From the NCBI GenBank assembly GCA_016722075.1, contig JADKGW010000002.1, positions 186,001 to 250,000 of the forward strand: 64,000 nucleotides of DNA. The letters run 5' to 3'. The position numbers were made by a program, and so were the translations under genes. The stretch's first letter is position 1. Every line of letters begins with the position of its first letter. Positions 56,518 through 64,000 of this stretch are shown one piece after another. The notes beneath the pieces are model-generated. The model was given only the letters and a program-made list of their open reading frames with translations, did not search any database and was not told where the DNA came from. This stretch comes from Candidatus Kouleothrix ribensis (GTDB taxonomy: Bacteria; Chloroflexota; Chloroflexia; Chloroflexales; Roseiflexaceae).

Positions 56518-59500
56518 TTACACAGGGAGATGCCGGGCGAGACGGAAGCCGATGAGGCTGATCTGGTCGTCAGGTGTGTTGTTGTTGCGGAGGGCAGCGC
56601 GCAGGTTGATCGATCGATCGTACCAACTACCGCCGCGCAGTGTAAAGTATTTACTCGCTGGGCTATCTAAACTCTCGCGCCCATCTTGTGGGTCGTACGG
56701 GTAGGGGCGGTACACACTGCGCGTCCACTCCCAGGCATTGCCGGCCATGTCGAGTAGCCTTTCGGGCGTTGCGCCGGCGGAGAAGCTGCCGACCGGGGTC
56801 GTGCCATTGTGCGCGCCACTAAAGTTCGCGCGCTCGGCACCCGGCGCGGCATCGCCCCATGGGTATACTCGCCGTGCTGCCCCGCGTGCGGCATATTCCC
56901 ACTCGGCCTCACTCGGCAGCGTGTAGACAAAGCCATCGTGCAGGTGCAGCGTCAGCCAGCGGCAGAAGGCCATGGCCTCGTACCACGCCACGCCGACAAC
57001 CGGATGATTTGGGCAGGTGCTGCCGAAGCGCTCATCCTCCCAAAACCGTGGCTCTGTCTGTGTAGCCTGCTGGAGCCACGCCCGCCCGGCTGCATCCCAC
57101 CACCGGCGCTCAGTATTATAGCCATCGTCGGCGATAAACAGCGCGTACTGCGCATTCGTCACCGGGTAGCGCGCCAGCGCAAACCGCGCAACGCGTGTTG
57201 CTGCAGAATTGATCGAGTCTTTGTACCACTCGCGCGCCTCTTGTTCCAAATCGCTACGCTTTTCCTGCTTGACGATCGCGTGGTATTCGGCTCTGGTTAT
57301 GCCGATGCCAAAATCGCCTGCCTCAAAAGTGACCATGGCTGGCGGCAGGCTGCACACGCCGGGGCGCGGGTCGCCCAAACGCCCGAGGTAGATGCCCGCT
57401 TGCACACGCTCGGCGGCGGGCAGCGCGGTTCCTTCTACTACATCAGCCAGTTCCCTGGCCAGCGCCTCATGCAGCGCGCTGAACTCTGCCCCCGCGCGCT
57501 CCAGCCGATCCCAGCCCACGTCGTCGGCTAGCTCATATGCGAAGATCAGGTCGCGCTGGCGGCGGGCCTGGTCGCGCCCGCGCGCGTGGAGCAGCCGGCT
57601 CAACACCTGGTAGGACTGCGCGAACAGCCCCTCGCTCACGGCATGGCCCAGGCCCAGGAAGATCGGCACGCGCCAGCGGTCGTCGTGCCGCCGCCGCATG
57701 ATCTCGTCGACGAACTGCGCGCCGCTGATTAGCGCCAGCCCGCCCAGGTACTCCTGGAAAGTCTGGTGTGGGAAGGCGTACTCGTCGCCGACGTCATTGG
57801 ACTGGATCAGGCCGGCGCGCAGATCGGTGTACTCGAGAAAGCGGTCGGCGCCATGTGAGGGGTTCGGGTGGCCCAGGCGCTTAAGCTCATCGTCCACCAT
57901 GGTGCGCAGCACCGGGCGGCTGAGGCGGCCGACCTCACCGGGCTTAGCCGCTTCGTGTGCCGCAAAGGCCGCGCGCGCCAGTAGGGGGCGCAGCGCGGTG
58001 CTGCCGCTGTTCGGCAGGCCGACGTAGTCCATGAGCGAGCCGAATTCACTTGCGTCCTTGCCACGCTGTTCCCACTGCGCCAGCAGGATGTCGACGCTGC
58101 GGCTATACAGGCTCACCCGGTCTTCGGGCAGGCGGCCATCGTTCAGATGCACCAGCGCCATGATCGTCAGCAGCAGCGGGCGCACACCCAGGCGCTGCAG
58201 ATCCTCACGCGCGCTGATGGCCCGCTGAAGCGACTGAACGCGCTCGGTGCGGCGCTGCTCGGCCAGCCCGCCAGCTGCCACGACCGCAGCATACCAGGCT
58301 GCCACGAACTGCTCCATCTGTCCGCGCGTCCAATCCGCCAGGGTTGCGGCTGGCCAGCCAGGCAGCTGCCAGGCGCTGTTCTGCGCGCCCTCGTAGGCCC
58401 GCACGCGGCAGGCCACCACCATGCGGCACTGCGGCTGCTCGGCCGCAAAGGCCCGCACCGCGTCGATCACCTGGCGGCGCGAATCCGCGCCCGCGACCTC
58501 GTCCAACCCATCCAGCAGCAGCAGCACGTGGCCGCGCACCAGCTCGGCACGCATCGCCGTGATGACTTCGCCGGTCGCGCCGTTGCGGCCCAGGTGTGCG
58601 TCGATCGCCTGCCACAGGTCGGCGGCGCTGCCATTGTGGTTCTTCTGCGTCGCGAGATGCTGAGCCAGCGGCAGCAGCGGCATGAACAGCGGGATGAGCC
58701 GGCCGCTGGTGCCGAGCAGGCCCCACCCTTCGAGCAGCGCGGCCAGGTCGATTGTCTCGTCCAGCCCGGCGCGCGCGAGCGTGAGCGCCAGGAAGCGCAA
58801 TGCCGTGCTCTTGCCGCTGCCTGGCTCGCCCAGCAGCACCAGGCGTGGGCTGGCCGCGATTGCCTCCGACACCAGCTGCGGGCCGTAGAAGCTCACGCGC
58901 GCCCAGCGTTGCAGATTGTTCCGCAGATCATTGAGCGAGAGCCGCTCGAACTCGGCGCCGGTGCCGGCCTGGGCGGGCAGGCCGAGCGGTGTGTGTGCGA
59001 ACATGGCGGCCTCAGCATCGTCGTAGCACCACATGGCAGTGCGTAGCTCGCGTGGCAGCAGGTGCGCGCCCGTATGGGCCTGCTGAAACGTGGCCGGGTC
59101 GAGCGCCGCGCGATCGGCCGCGGTTACAAGCCGCTCGCGCTCGACCTGCGCGGTAGTGGCGAGTTGGGTGTAGACCTGGTCGAGGGGGATGTCGAGCACA
59201 TCGGCAGCGGCGCGCTGCTCGCGCACACCGCGCAGCGGCAGCTGGCCGCACTGGCTGGCCATCCAGCGCAGGTAGCCCTTCAACAGAACCTTCGTGCTCT
59301 CGGTACGCTCGCCAACCAGGTAGATGTCGCCGTAGACATCGCCGGCAATCGCGGCCTGGATCGAGGCGTAGCCGCCGATCTGCTGGCTGTGGCTGCGCGC
59401 TGGTGGAGGCGCATCCTGCCGCTGATATTTCGGCTGCTGCGCTTCGAGCGAGGCGATCAGGGTATCGAACATCGCGCGGGCAGCAGGGTCGGTCGCCGCA

Positions 59501-59547
59501 GCGCGCTGGGCGCGCAGAAAGGCTAGTTGGGCGGCTGGGTCGGTCAT
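56518..59547 (-). CDS. NACHT NTPase fused to an FGE/C-type-lectin-fold domain
   Basis: The 1009-residue STAND protein has an N-terminal helical region with a conserved LKGYLRWMASQCGQLPL block (about 85-135), a NACHT module (P-loop GEPGSGKST about 240-248; Walker B LLLLDGLDE about 342-350), a helical middle (FPHQTFQEYLGGLAL), and a C-terminal formylglycine-generating-enzyme-like domain (about 738-1009; LPSEAEWEYAARG, MAGNAWEWTRS, LRGGSW). The end, RGGSWYDRSINLRAALRNNN followed by TPDDQISLIGFRLAR, matches the variable segment of diversity-generating retroelement targets of this fold. Such proteins may act as sensor-effectors in phage defence or signalling. A good promoter lies upstream. No reverse transcriptase is in the window. 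Confidence 0.88.
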   Translation of the reverse strand: MTDPAAQLAFLRAQRAAATDPAARAMFDTLIASLEAQQPKYQRQDAPPPARSHSQQIGGYASIQAAIAGDVYGDIYLVGERTESTKVLLKGYLRWMASQCGQLPLRGVREQRAAADVLDIPLDQVYTQLATTAQVERERLVTAADRAALDPATFQQAHTGAHLLPRELRTAMWCYDDAEAAMFAHTPLGLPAQAGTGAEFERLSLNDLRNNLQRWARVSFYGPQLVSEAIAASPRLVLLGEPGSGKSTALRFLALTLARAGLDETIDLAALLEGWGLLGTSGRLIPLFMPLLPLAQHLATQKNHNGSAADLWQAIDAHLGRNGATGEVITAMRAELVRGHVLLLLDGLDEVAGADSRRQVIDAVRAFAAEQPQCRMVVACRVRAYEGAQNSAWQLPGWPAATLADWTRGQMEQFVAAWYAAVVAAGGLAEQRRTERVQSLQRAISAREDLQRLGVRPLLLTIMALVHLNDGRLPEDRVSLYSRSVDILLAQWEQRGKDASEFGSLMDYVGLPNSGSTALRPLLARAAFAAHEAAKPGEVGRLSRPVLRTMVDDELKRLGHPNPSHGADRFLEYTDLRAGLIQSNDVGDEYAFPHQTFQEYLGGLALISGAQFVDEIMRRRHDDRWRVPIFLGLGHAVSEGLFAQSYQVLSRLLHARGRDQARRQRDLIFAYELADDVGWDRLERAGAEFSALHEALARELADVVEGTALPAAERVQAGIYLGRLGDPRPGVCSLPPAMVTFEAGDFGIGITRAEYHAIVKQEKRSDLEQEAREWYKDSINSAATRVARFALARYPVTNAQYALFIADDGYNTERRWWDAAGRAWLQQATQTEPRFWEDERFGSTCPNHPVVGVAWYEAMAFCRWLTLHLHDGFVYTLPSEAEWEYAARGAARRVYPWGDAAPGAERANFSGAHNGTTPVGSFSAGATPERLLDMAGNAWEWTRSVYRPYPYDPQDGRESLDSPASKYFTLRGGSWYDRSINLRAALRNNNTPDDQISLIGFRLARHLPV

Positions 59548-59578
59548 GGCAATGCTCAGCGCTGGAAGGCTTTAGACG

Positions 59579-59607
59579 AGTATAGCATGGCCAATCATAG
59601 CTGAAAA
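59579..59607 (-). promoter_or_regulatory. Promoter of the NACHT-FGE gene
   Basis: On the minus strand TTTTCA (59607-59602), 17 bases, TATACT (59584-59579) preceded by TGC. The predicted start is about 25 bases before ATG 59547. Confidence 0.6.
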
Positions 59608-59616
59608 GGAGTTGCC

Positions 59617-59751
59617 GTGACCATCTTCCGACTTCGGCAGGTCTGCAGCCACCTCGTCGTGGCCCTTGCCAGTGAGCCGGGAAGCCGCCCCCAAGCCCTC
59701 ACCATCAGTACAATCCACTTCGGTCAATCAGTGCGAGAAGCCATAGTATGA
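59617..59751 (+). CDS. Candidate small protein divergent from NACHT-FGE
   Basis: A 44-codon frame starts at GTG 59617, five bases after AAAGGAG. It encodes VTIFRLRQVCSHLVVALASE and a short tail. The ribosome site is good, but the peptide resembles nothing that I know, and there is no strong forward promoter. The rest of the 59548-59852 gap shows nothing else. Confidence 0.25.
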   Translation: MTIFRLRQVCSHLVVALASEPGSRPQALTISTIHFGQSVREAIV

Positions 59752-59852
59752 CCCATCGCTTTGTCTGCATGGCAATCTTCGCTCTCAAGAGGTACGCAGC
59801 CCGAATGAACCATGATCATTGCCAAGAATGTCGCGAGCGATCCGGCGCTCCT

Positions 59853-60479
59853 TCATGCCGAAAGCAGTGGCTTGACAACCACAACCCGATACATACCACG
59901 CGCCAGACTCGGCAGATTGAGGGCGATGACGCAGTGAGTGTTCGCCAGGATATCGCTGAGCCGGCGGTTGATGTCAGTGCCGAACCAGCGCGCCCCGGCG
60001 TTGAGTATGCGCCGGATGATCCCCAGCCGGCCGTCGTCGGGCATGAACTTGTCGAAGATCACGATCCTTCCCGAAGGCCGCAGCGCCCTGACTGCCTCGC
60101 TCAGGCACGCTGCGCCGTCAGGAACCACACTGACGATCAGGTTGAGCAGCGCCGCATCACACACGCCATCGCGCAATGGCAGCGCCTGGGCATCGGCCTG
60201 GATGAGCAGCACCTTCGTGTTTCCGCGCGCTTCCCGCCTGCGCGCACGCCTCAGCATCGCGGAGCTAAGATCCAGCCCGACCACCTGCAGGCCAGCCGGC
60301 AGGAGCGGCAGATCAGCGCCGGTGCCGACGCCAGCCAGCAGCAGCCGCTCGCCTGGCTGGGGCGCCAGAGCAGCCATCGCCTGTCGTCGCCCAGCCGCAA
60401 ACAGACGCGTGAACGCTCGGTCGTAGACCGGCGCCCACAGGCGGTAGATGAACTGGTTCCAGCGGTTCGTGAGCGACAT
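59853..60479 (-). CDS. Class I SAM-dependent methyltransferase (UbiE-like)
   Basis: The 208-residue protein begins MSLTNRWNQFIYRLWAPVYD, as in UbiE/PmtA-like enzymes, with the SAM loop LLAGVGTGADLPLLP, the acidic strand VVGLDLSSAML and the post-motif ADAQALPLRDGVCDAALLNL. The substrate may be a lipid or quinone. ATG 60479 is chosen behind AGGAG. It is 29 bases from a truncated gene and likely cotranscribed with it and the membrane gene before that. Confidence 0.85.
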   Translation of the reverse strand: MSLTNRWNQFIYRLWAPVYDRAFTRLFAAGRRQAMAALAPQPGERLLLAGVGTGADLPLLPAGLQVVGLDLSSAMLRRARRREARGNTKVLLIQADAQALPLRDGVCDAALLNLIVSVVPDGAACLSEAVRALRPSGRIVIFDKFMPDDGRLGIIRRILNAGARWFGTDINRRLSDILANTHCVIALNLPSLARGMYRVVVVKPLLSA

Positions 60480-60508
60480 GGCACGCTTCTCCTGGTTGTA
60501 CACAAGCC

Positions 60509-60784
60509 TTATCCCACAGCGACATGGCGATTCTGTCCGACTGCGACAGTTTGAGTAGCCACTTTCAGCACCCGCAGGGCGCGCAACGTCACCCACTTGC
60601 GCGGCTCACGTTGAGCGCCGAACTCATACCATGTTTTGCCGGCGTAGTCGTACTCCAACAGCCAGCGCCCCTGATTATCTTGTTGCTCGCGAACGATCGC
60701 CAGTGCGCGTGCCAAGCGCGGATTCTGGCCAAGGTTGAGCAGCGTCACGGCGTTTTGGAGGTTGAGCTGATCGTGCCAAGACAT
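60509..60784 (-). pseudogene. Truncated gene, C-terminal part of a repeat-helix protein
   Basis: The 91 codons (NAVTLLNLGQNPRLARALAI, GRWLLEY, GKTWYEFG, RKWVTLRALRVLK) resemble the last part of larger alpha/alpha-barrel proteins of the squalene-cyclase/prenyltransferase-like kind. Protein-like sequence (YRYHEEELS) continues upstream in frame to the TGA of the preceding gene without a start codon. It thus looks like a 5'-deleted remnant joined to the membrane-protein gene. Confidence 0.45.
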
Positions 60785-60820
60785 AGACAGTTCTTCCTCA
60801 TGGTATCGATACTTCTCGTA

Positions 60821-61351
60821 TCAGGCTAACCTGGCTGCTGGGGTAGCGCGCAACCCATAGTATGCCACGAGCCCTAGCACAAGCCCGTAAACCAGGTGCA
60901 TCACAAACGAGATGCCAAACCACTGTGCCGTTTCACCTGCGGTCATTTGCAAGACCCAGGCGGCTACCGAAAGCAAGGGCAGGCTCATAAGCTCGACATA
61001 GAGCGTGCCCAGCCCGATCGCCTTCTTCAGCGAGTCCAGTCGGAACACAACCACTCGTGAGGCGCCTGCGCCAAAAAGCGCGCCAAAGACTAGGCCGATC
61101 AGATAATGCAGCAGCGCGCCCAGCGGCGTGCCGCCGGCCACCGTCAGACCAAGCATGGCGGCGAAAGTAGCCGCCGCATCGCCGATGATCGTGAAGGAGA
61201 GGCTGGCTGGCCCGCCCATCATCACGAACAGCGCGCCGCCGAACAGATCCATCACGATCGTGCCCACCAGGCCGCCCACGAGTCCAACCATCATTTCGCG
61301 GGTGGAGGTAGCGCGCTCCCTGTGCATATCAACGTGTAGCTTTGCTCGCAT
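60821..61351 (-). CDS. Small polytopic membrane protein
   Basis: The 176-residue protein has four to five membrane helices (MMVGLVGGLVGTIVMDLFGG, GALLHYLIGLVFGALFGAGA and others). It resembles uncharacterised DUF1440/DUF6789-like proteins. ATG 61351 is chosen since GGGGAG lies seven bases before it, although the frame is open to 61702. It heads a minus-strand group with the truncated gene and the methyltransferase. Confidence 0.6.
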   Translation of the reverse strand: MRAKLHVDMHRERATSTREMMVGLVGGLVGTIVMDLFGGALFVMMGGPASLSFTIIGDAAATFAAMLGLTVAGGTPLGALLHYLIGLVFGALFGAGASRVVVFRLDSLKKAIGLGTLYVELMSLPLLSVAAWVLQMTAGETAQWFGISFVMHLVYGLVLGLVAYYGLRATPAARLA

Positions 61352-61582
61352 AGTGCTTCTCCCCTTGTTCTGGAGTACGACTTGAACCCTTCCGCTGTGG
61401 CGGCCTCCGCAGCCTTGGCCTGCGGCTGATTGGTCGGCGTGAAGCGCACTTCGGGTATGCAGCGGATCGAGCAGCCGAGCAGCAGCGAGGGCAATGATCG
61501 CGCTCAGATACCAAGCAACAAGGAACCACGCAGGAACGATGCGGCCAGACGGGGAGACACGCGTAGGCGAACGATGGGCCAT
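61352..61582 (-). other. Possible decayed membrane-peptide gene
   Basis: From ATG 61582 the frame encodes one clear membrane helix (IVPAWFLVAWYLSAIIALAA) and then runs without stop into the next gene. After about 61450 another frame (PEVRFTPTNQPQAKAAEAAT) looks more protein-like. This suggests a frameshifted small gene. A TATACT lies near 61603. The evidence is thin. Confidence 0.25.
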
Positions 61583-61802
61583 CGCCCCCGCAGTGCGCTG
61601 AGTATACGGCATTGTTGGAGCAAGTGGCGAAAAGAAATATGTTCGCGGCGAGAAGCTTCCTTCACCACATCCAAACAGGCACTGGCATAGCCGACGGCCC
61701 ATCCGCCAGGCACGTATCTATCGCACCTCGGCCGACGATTCGGCTGGCGCCTGCCAGTGTGCAGAGGCTGAAGATTGTAAATGGCGTAGGAACGGGTGCC
61801 GG

Positions 61803-62141
61803 ATGGTGAAGCAACCTTCCCCCCTGATAATCATCCCGTTTCGCCATAGACCAGGCCATTGCAGTATGCTTGAGGATAGAGGGGCAGCATCCTGTGTGCA
61901 GTTCGATCAAGCACTGGCGGCGTTTCCGTGGTTGGCATTGATCGCATGCGCATTGTTCGGCGGTGTGTACGATCCGTCTAAGCTGCGCTTCACCGATCGT
62001 TTGATCGCCAGTTTGCCAGCCAGACCTCAGCACAACATGCCAGCCAGCGACGTGCGCGACTGGACGGAGATCCGTGCCTGGGCGCATGCCCTGGCCGCGA
62101 AGGTTGCGCCTGCTTTGCACGAAACGGAGGCACAGCTATGA
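61803..62141 (+). pseudogene. C-terminal remnant of a flavodoxin/HemG-like gene
   Basis: From about 61902 the frame reads CALFGGVYDPSKLRFTDRLI and VRDWTEIRAWAHALA, which is the end of menaquinone-dependent protoporphyrinogen-oxidase-like flavodoxins. The FMN-binding N-terminus is missing and the first 33 codons look unrelated. Its TGA overlaps the next start codon as ATGA, so the original gene was translationally coupled to the membrane gene. Nothing is recognisable between 61613 and 61802. Confidence 0.5.
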
Positions 62142-62791
62142 ATAACGCAACGAGAGCGACGGTTACCACCTTTGGCGTGATCGCGGCGCTGGCAGGGTTC
62201 GAGCATGGGGTCGGTGAAATCATGCAGGGCAACCGCGCACCAGCCGGGATCATGATCGAGTCGTGGCCGGACTTAGCGTTCTTTGAAATCGTAAGCGGCG
62301 AACCAGCGATGACGATCGTTCCCAACCTGCTGCTGACCGGCATCCTGGCGATCAGCGTGTCGCTGATCATATGCGTGTGGGCGATCAGATTCGTGCAGCG
62401 CAGCTATGGCGGGCTGATCCTGATACTCCTGTCGATCATCCTGCTGCTGGTGGGCGGCGGCTTCGGCCCGCCGCTCCTGGGTATCATCCTTGGAATCGCC
62501 GCGCTGGGCATCAATGCGCGGTTTCCGTGGTGGCGCGCGCATCTCCCGCACAGCGCCCAGCATGTGTTGAGCGCGGCGTGCCCGTGGAGCTTTGGGGCCG
62601 CGTTGTTCGCCTGGCTGCTGGTAATGCCTGGCTCAATGCTGCTTGATACGTTCTTCGGGCTGGATGAGCGCGCCTTGTACACGTTCATCATCGCCGCATT
62701 TAGCTTGCTGTTGCTCACGATCATAACCGGATTTGTGCATGACATGCAGCAGAAATCCAGCCGAGAGCTACGGCCTGCCATGCAGGGCTAA
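62138..62791 (+). CDS. Polytopic membrane protein of unknown function
   Basis: The 217-residue protein has about six hydrophobic helices. The first carries GVIAALAGFEHGVGEIMQG and the family-like loop IESWPDLAFFEIVSGEPAMT follows. I recognise it only as an uncharacterised membrane family often near flavodoxin genes. The start overlaps the upstream remnant by ATGA and has GGAGGC before it. It may be a leftover operon member that is still intact. Confidence 0.6.
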   Translation: MNNATRATVTTFGVIAALAGFEHGVGEIMQGNRAPAGIMIESWPDLAFFEIVSGEPAMTIVPNLLLTGILAISVSLIICVWAIRFVQRSYGGLILILLSIILLLVGGGFGPPLLGIILGIAALGINARFPWWRAHLPHSAQHVLSAACPWSFGAALFAWLLVMPGSMLLDTFFGLDERALYTFIIAAFSLLLLTIITGFVHDMQQKSSRELRPAMQG

Positions 62792-62891
62792 CCCCGCAAA
62801 CGTTCGTGCAGCCGATCACGGCCACGAACGCTCACGCTGGCGCATCCCCTCGGACGGTAGTGTGGGGCAGACAGATTCAAGGAGGGCACCT

Positions 62892-63617
62892 ATGATCGCC
62901 TCCCGTGGAGCACATAGAGCAGGCGAAGCAGTGACGGCTCCTGCTCGACTGTGGCGCGGCCTGTATCGCGCCGGCGCCATGGCAGCCGCGCTGTATGTAC
63001 TGCTGATCATCATTCCGATCGTGTTGCTGAACGTCGCGCCGGTGCCGCCGCTGATCGGCGGAGCCGCCATCCTCGACTACATCGCCGCGCACAAGCTTGT
63101 GTACCTGATCGAACTCGTTTCGTTCGTAGGCCTCAGCCTGCCCGCGATAATCGTGTTTCTGGCGCTGTACGTGGCGATCAGCGAGCGCAACCCAAGCTCT
63201 GCCGCGCTGGGTGCGACGATCGGGATCGCCTCGGAGATCATCGCGCTGGCCTACAACAGCAGCCCGCCATCGCTTCATCCCGGCCTGCTGTCCCTAAGCA
63301 ATCAGTACATAGAGGCTACAAGCGCGGCGCAACGTACCGCGCTTGCGACCGCTGCCGAAGCCCTGATGGCCATCAGTAACACCGTGAACGCTGCCGGCAT
63401 CCTGACGGCACTGGGCATCCTGATCACCGCGCTGGCCATGCTGAAGGGCGGTTTCTCGAAGGGCGCGGCGTATCTGGGCATTGCTACAGGCGCGATCGGG
63501 ATCGTGAGCGAGACGCTGCGAGATATGATCGGCCCCGGCTACTATGTCTACGGCCTGCTGCTCCCAGCATGGTTCCTCGCCGTCGGGTGGAACCTGTACC
63601 GGCTGGAGAAAATTTGA
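62892..63617 (+). CDS. DUF4386 family membrane protein
   Basis: The 241-residue protein has six to seven helices with LYRAGAMAAALYVLLIIIPI near the start, a FVGLSLPAIIVFLALY helix, and the ending YLGIATGAIGIVSE ... WFLAVGWNLYRLEKI. This is the DUF4386 pattern; the function is unknown. ATG 62892 follows AAGGAGGG. It shares family with the remnant at 20725-20956, so the genome has had at least two copies. Confidence 0.7.
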   Translation: MIASRGAHRAGEAVTAPARLWRGLYRAGAMAAALYVLLIIIPIVLLNVAPVPPLIGGAAILDYIAAHKLVYLIELVSFVGLSLPAIIVFLALYVAISERNPSSAALGATIGIASEIIALAYNSSPPSLHPGLLSLSNQYIEATSAAQRTALATAAEALMAISNTVNAAGILTALGILITALAMLKGGFSKGAAYLGIATGAIGIVSETLRDMIGPGYYVYGLLLPAWFLAVGWNLYRLEKI

Positions 63618-63870
63618 TGGGGCGCGAAAGGAGCACATTCTGGCACTTGAACTCGGTTTGGCGCGTGGGAACGAGCACCATCGGCAACTGCCGGGGGATG
63701 CACTCGTGCCGCAACCGACAGATGCGCCGCGATTTGCGCTGATCAGGCCCAGCCCGCCATCGCCGTAAACTGTACCGCCATGACGATCACGCCAATCCCG
63801 ACGAAACGTTACGGCCGTGAGTACATGCGCGAACTGGCCGCGCGCGGCAGATTGGTGCGCCATCCGGGGG
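63618..63870 (+). other. Gap before the tRNA fragment
   Basis: No gene could be supported. A frame after AAAGGAG (63627-63633) reads LALELGLARGNEHHRQLPGD to a TAA near 63768 but lacks a normal start codon, and a second short frame starts at ATG 63780 and runs through the terminator and tRNA part. Both may be remnants or chance. Confidence 0.3.
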
Positions 63871-63904
63871 CAAAAATAAAACCACCGCACGGGAATGCGG
63901 TGGT
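63871..63904 (-). terminator. Terminator of the tRNA-Arg gene
   Basis: ACCACCGCA (63881-63889) pairs with TGCGGTGGT (63896-63904) around a 6-base loop, and the minus strand continues into TTTTATTTTTG. It lies four bases beyond the CCA end of the tRNA part. Confidence 0.8.
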
Positions 63905-63907
63905 TGC

Positions 63908-63952
63908 TGGTACCCTCGGGCCGACTCGAACGGCCGACACGCGGTTTAGGAA
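63908..63952 (-). tRNA. 3' part of tRNA-Arg(CCU), 5' half missing here
   Basis: On the minus strand the stretch reads anticodon loop TTCCTAA, anticodon 3' stem ACCGC, variable loop GTGTC, T-arm GGCCG-TTCGAGT-CGGCC, acceptor 3' strand CGAGGGT, discriminator A and encoded CCA. The partner strands GCGGT and ACCCTCG are not found in the 48 bases that remain to the window end; the sequence next to the loop is GTCGTA instead. The part is therefore an integration-site fragment or the 3' exon of an intron-interrupted tRNA. Confidence 0.7.
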
Positions 63953-64000
63953 TACGACCCCTGGCCTAGACACAGCAGAACATAGCGGCTTTTTCGGCGT

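Noticed and set aside
59748..60554. A 268-codon plus-strand frame opposite the UbiE-like methyltransferase
   Set aside because: It has no recognisable domain, while the opposite strand has clear methyltransferase motifs and a ribosome site.
63900..64000. A complete tRNA gene or tmRNA at the right end
   Set aside because: The 5' acceptor strand ACCCTCG and the anticodon 5' stem GCGGT are absent, and the anticodon loop and 5-base variable loop fit a tRNA 3' part, not a tmRNA.

Overview
The window is a 64 kb piece of GC-rich chromosome that looks like a filamentous member of the Chloroflexota, class Chloroflexia (Roseiflexus/Kouleothrix-like). The reasons are a complete F-type ATP synthase operon, a DUF4332 helix-hairpin-helix protein, a long-chain olefin (ole) cluster, FHA-ABCG fusion transporters, Pro/Ala-linker lipoproteins and many simple-repeat, hairpin-forming intergenic arrays. 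This placement comes from gene content, not from a database search. No rRNA, CRISPR array or intact tRNA was seen.

Layout. 1-1.8 kb: end of a histidine kinase, a degenerate receiver-roadblock protein and a DUF4332 protein. 1.9-9.95 kb: atpBEFHAGDC with two good promoters in front, hairpin repeats in four junctions and a strong terminator. 10-14 kb: MreB, methyltransferase, DUF402 protein, a phosphoesterase lipoprotein and a 141-bp MITE-like element. 14-21 kb: Gfo/Idh/MocA oxidoreductase, a sensor kinase and three family 2 glycosyltransferases split by a 235-bp repeat. 21-29 kb: RidA, HNH endonuclease, SDR, acetoacetyl-CoA synthetase and a 1013-residue kinase-M23-aminotransferase fusion. 29-33 kb: YgfZ/CAF17 protein and cytochrome bd oxidase (cydAB). 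33-38 kb: oleB-oleC-oleD-oleA. 38-44 kb: Uma2 remnant, zinc ribbon-FHA-FHA-ABC transporter, orphan solute-binding lipoprotein, ParB-like protein and phosphoesterase. 44.4-45.8 kb: an IS1202-like insertion sequence. 45.8-53.7 kb: two histidine kinases (one without its phospho-histidine), a secreted repeat protein, a GH13 lipoprotein and lipB. 53.7-55.6 kb: minisatellites and an ArgD-type aminotransferase. 56.5-59.5 kb: a 1009-residue NACHT-formylglycine-generating-enzyme-like protein. 59.6-63.6 kb: a partly decayed set of methyltransferase and small membrane-protein genes. The right edge holds the 3' part of a tRNA-Arg(CCU) gene with its terminator, which looks like an integration junction.

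How the parts work together. The atp operon and cydAB give energy conservation and low-oxygen respiration. The ole genes encode all steps from two acyl-CoAs to an internal long-chain alkene. SDR, acetoacetyl-CoA synthetase and the tripartite fusion are closely spaced in one direction and may share a transcript. The best leads for unusual biology are the NACHT-FGE protein with a C-terminus shaped like the variable region of diversity-generating retroelement targets, the tRNA-Arg fragment, the self-complementary arrays inside the ATP synthase operon, the tripartite fusion enzyme, and a promoter pattern in which either TTGCGA boxes or TGC-extended -10 boxes are used, several with the start codon at or next to the predicted transcription start.
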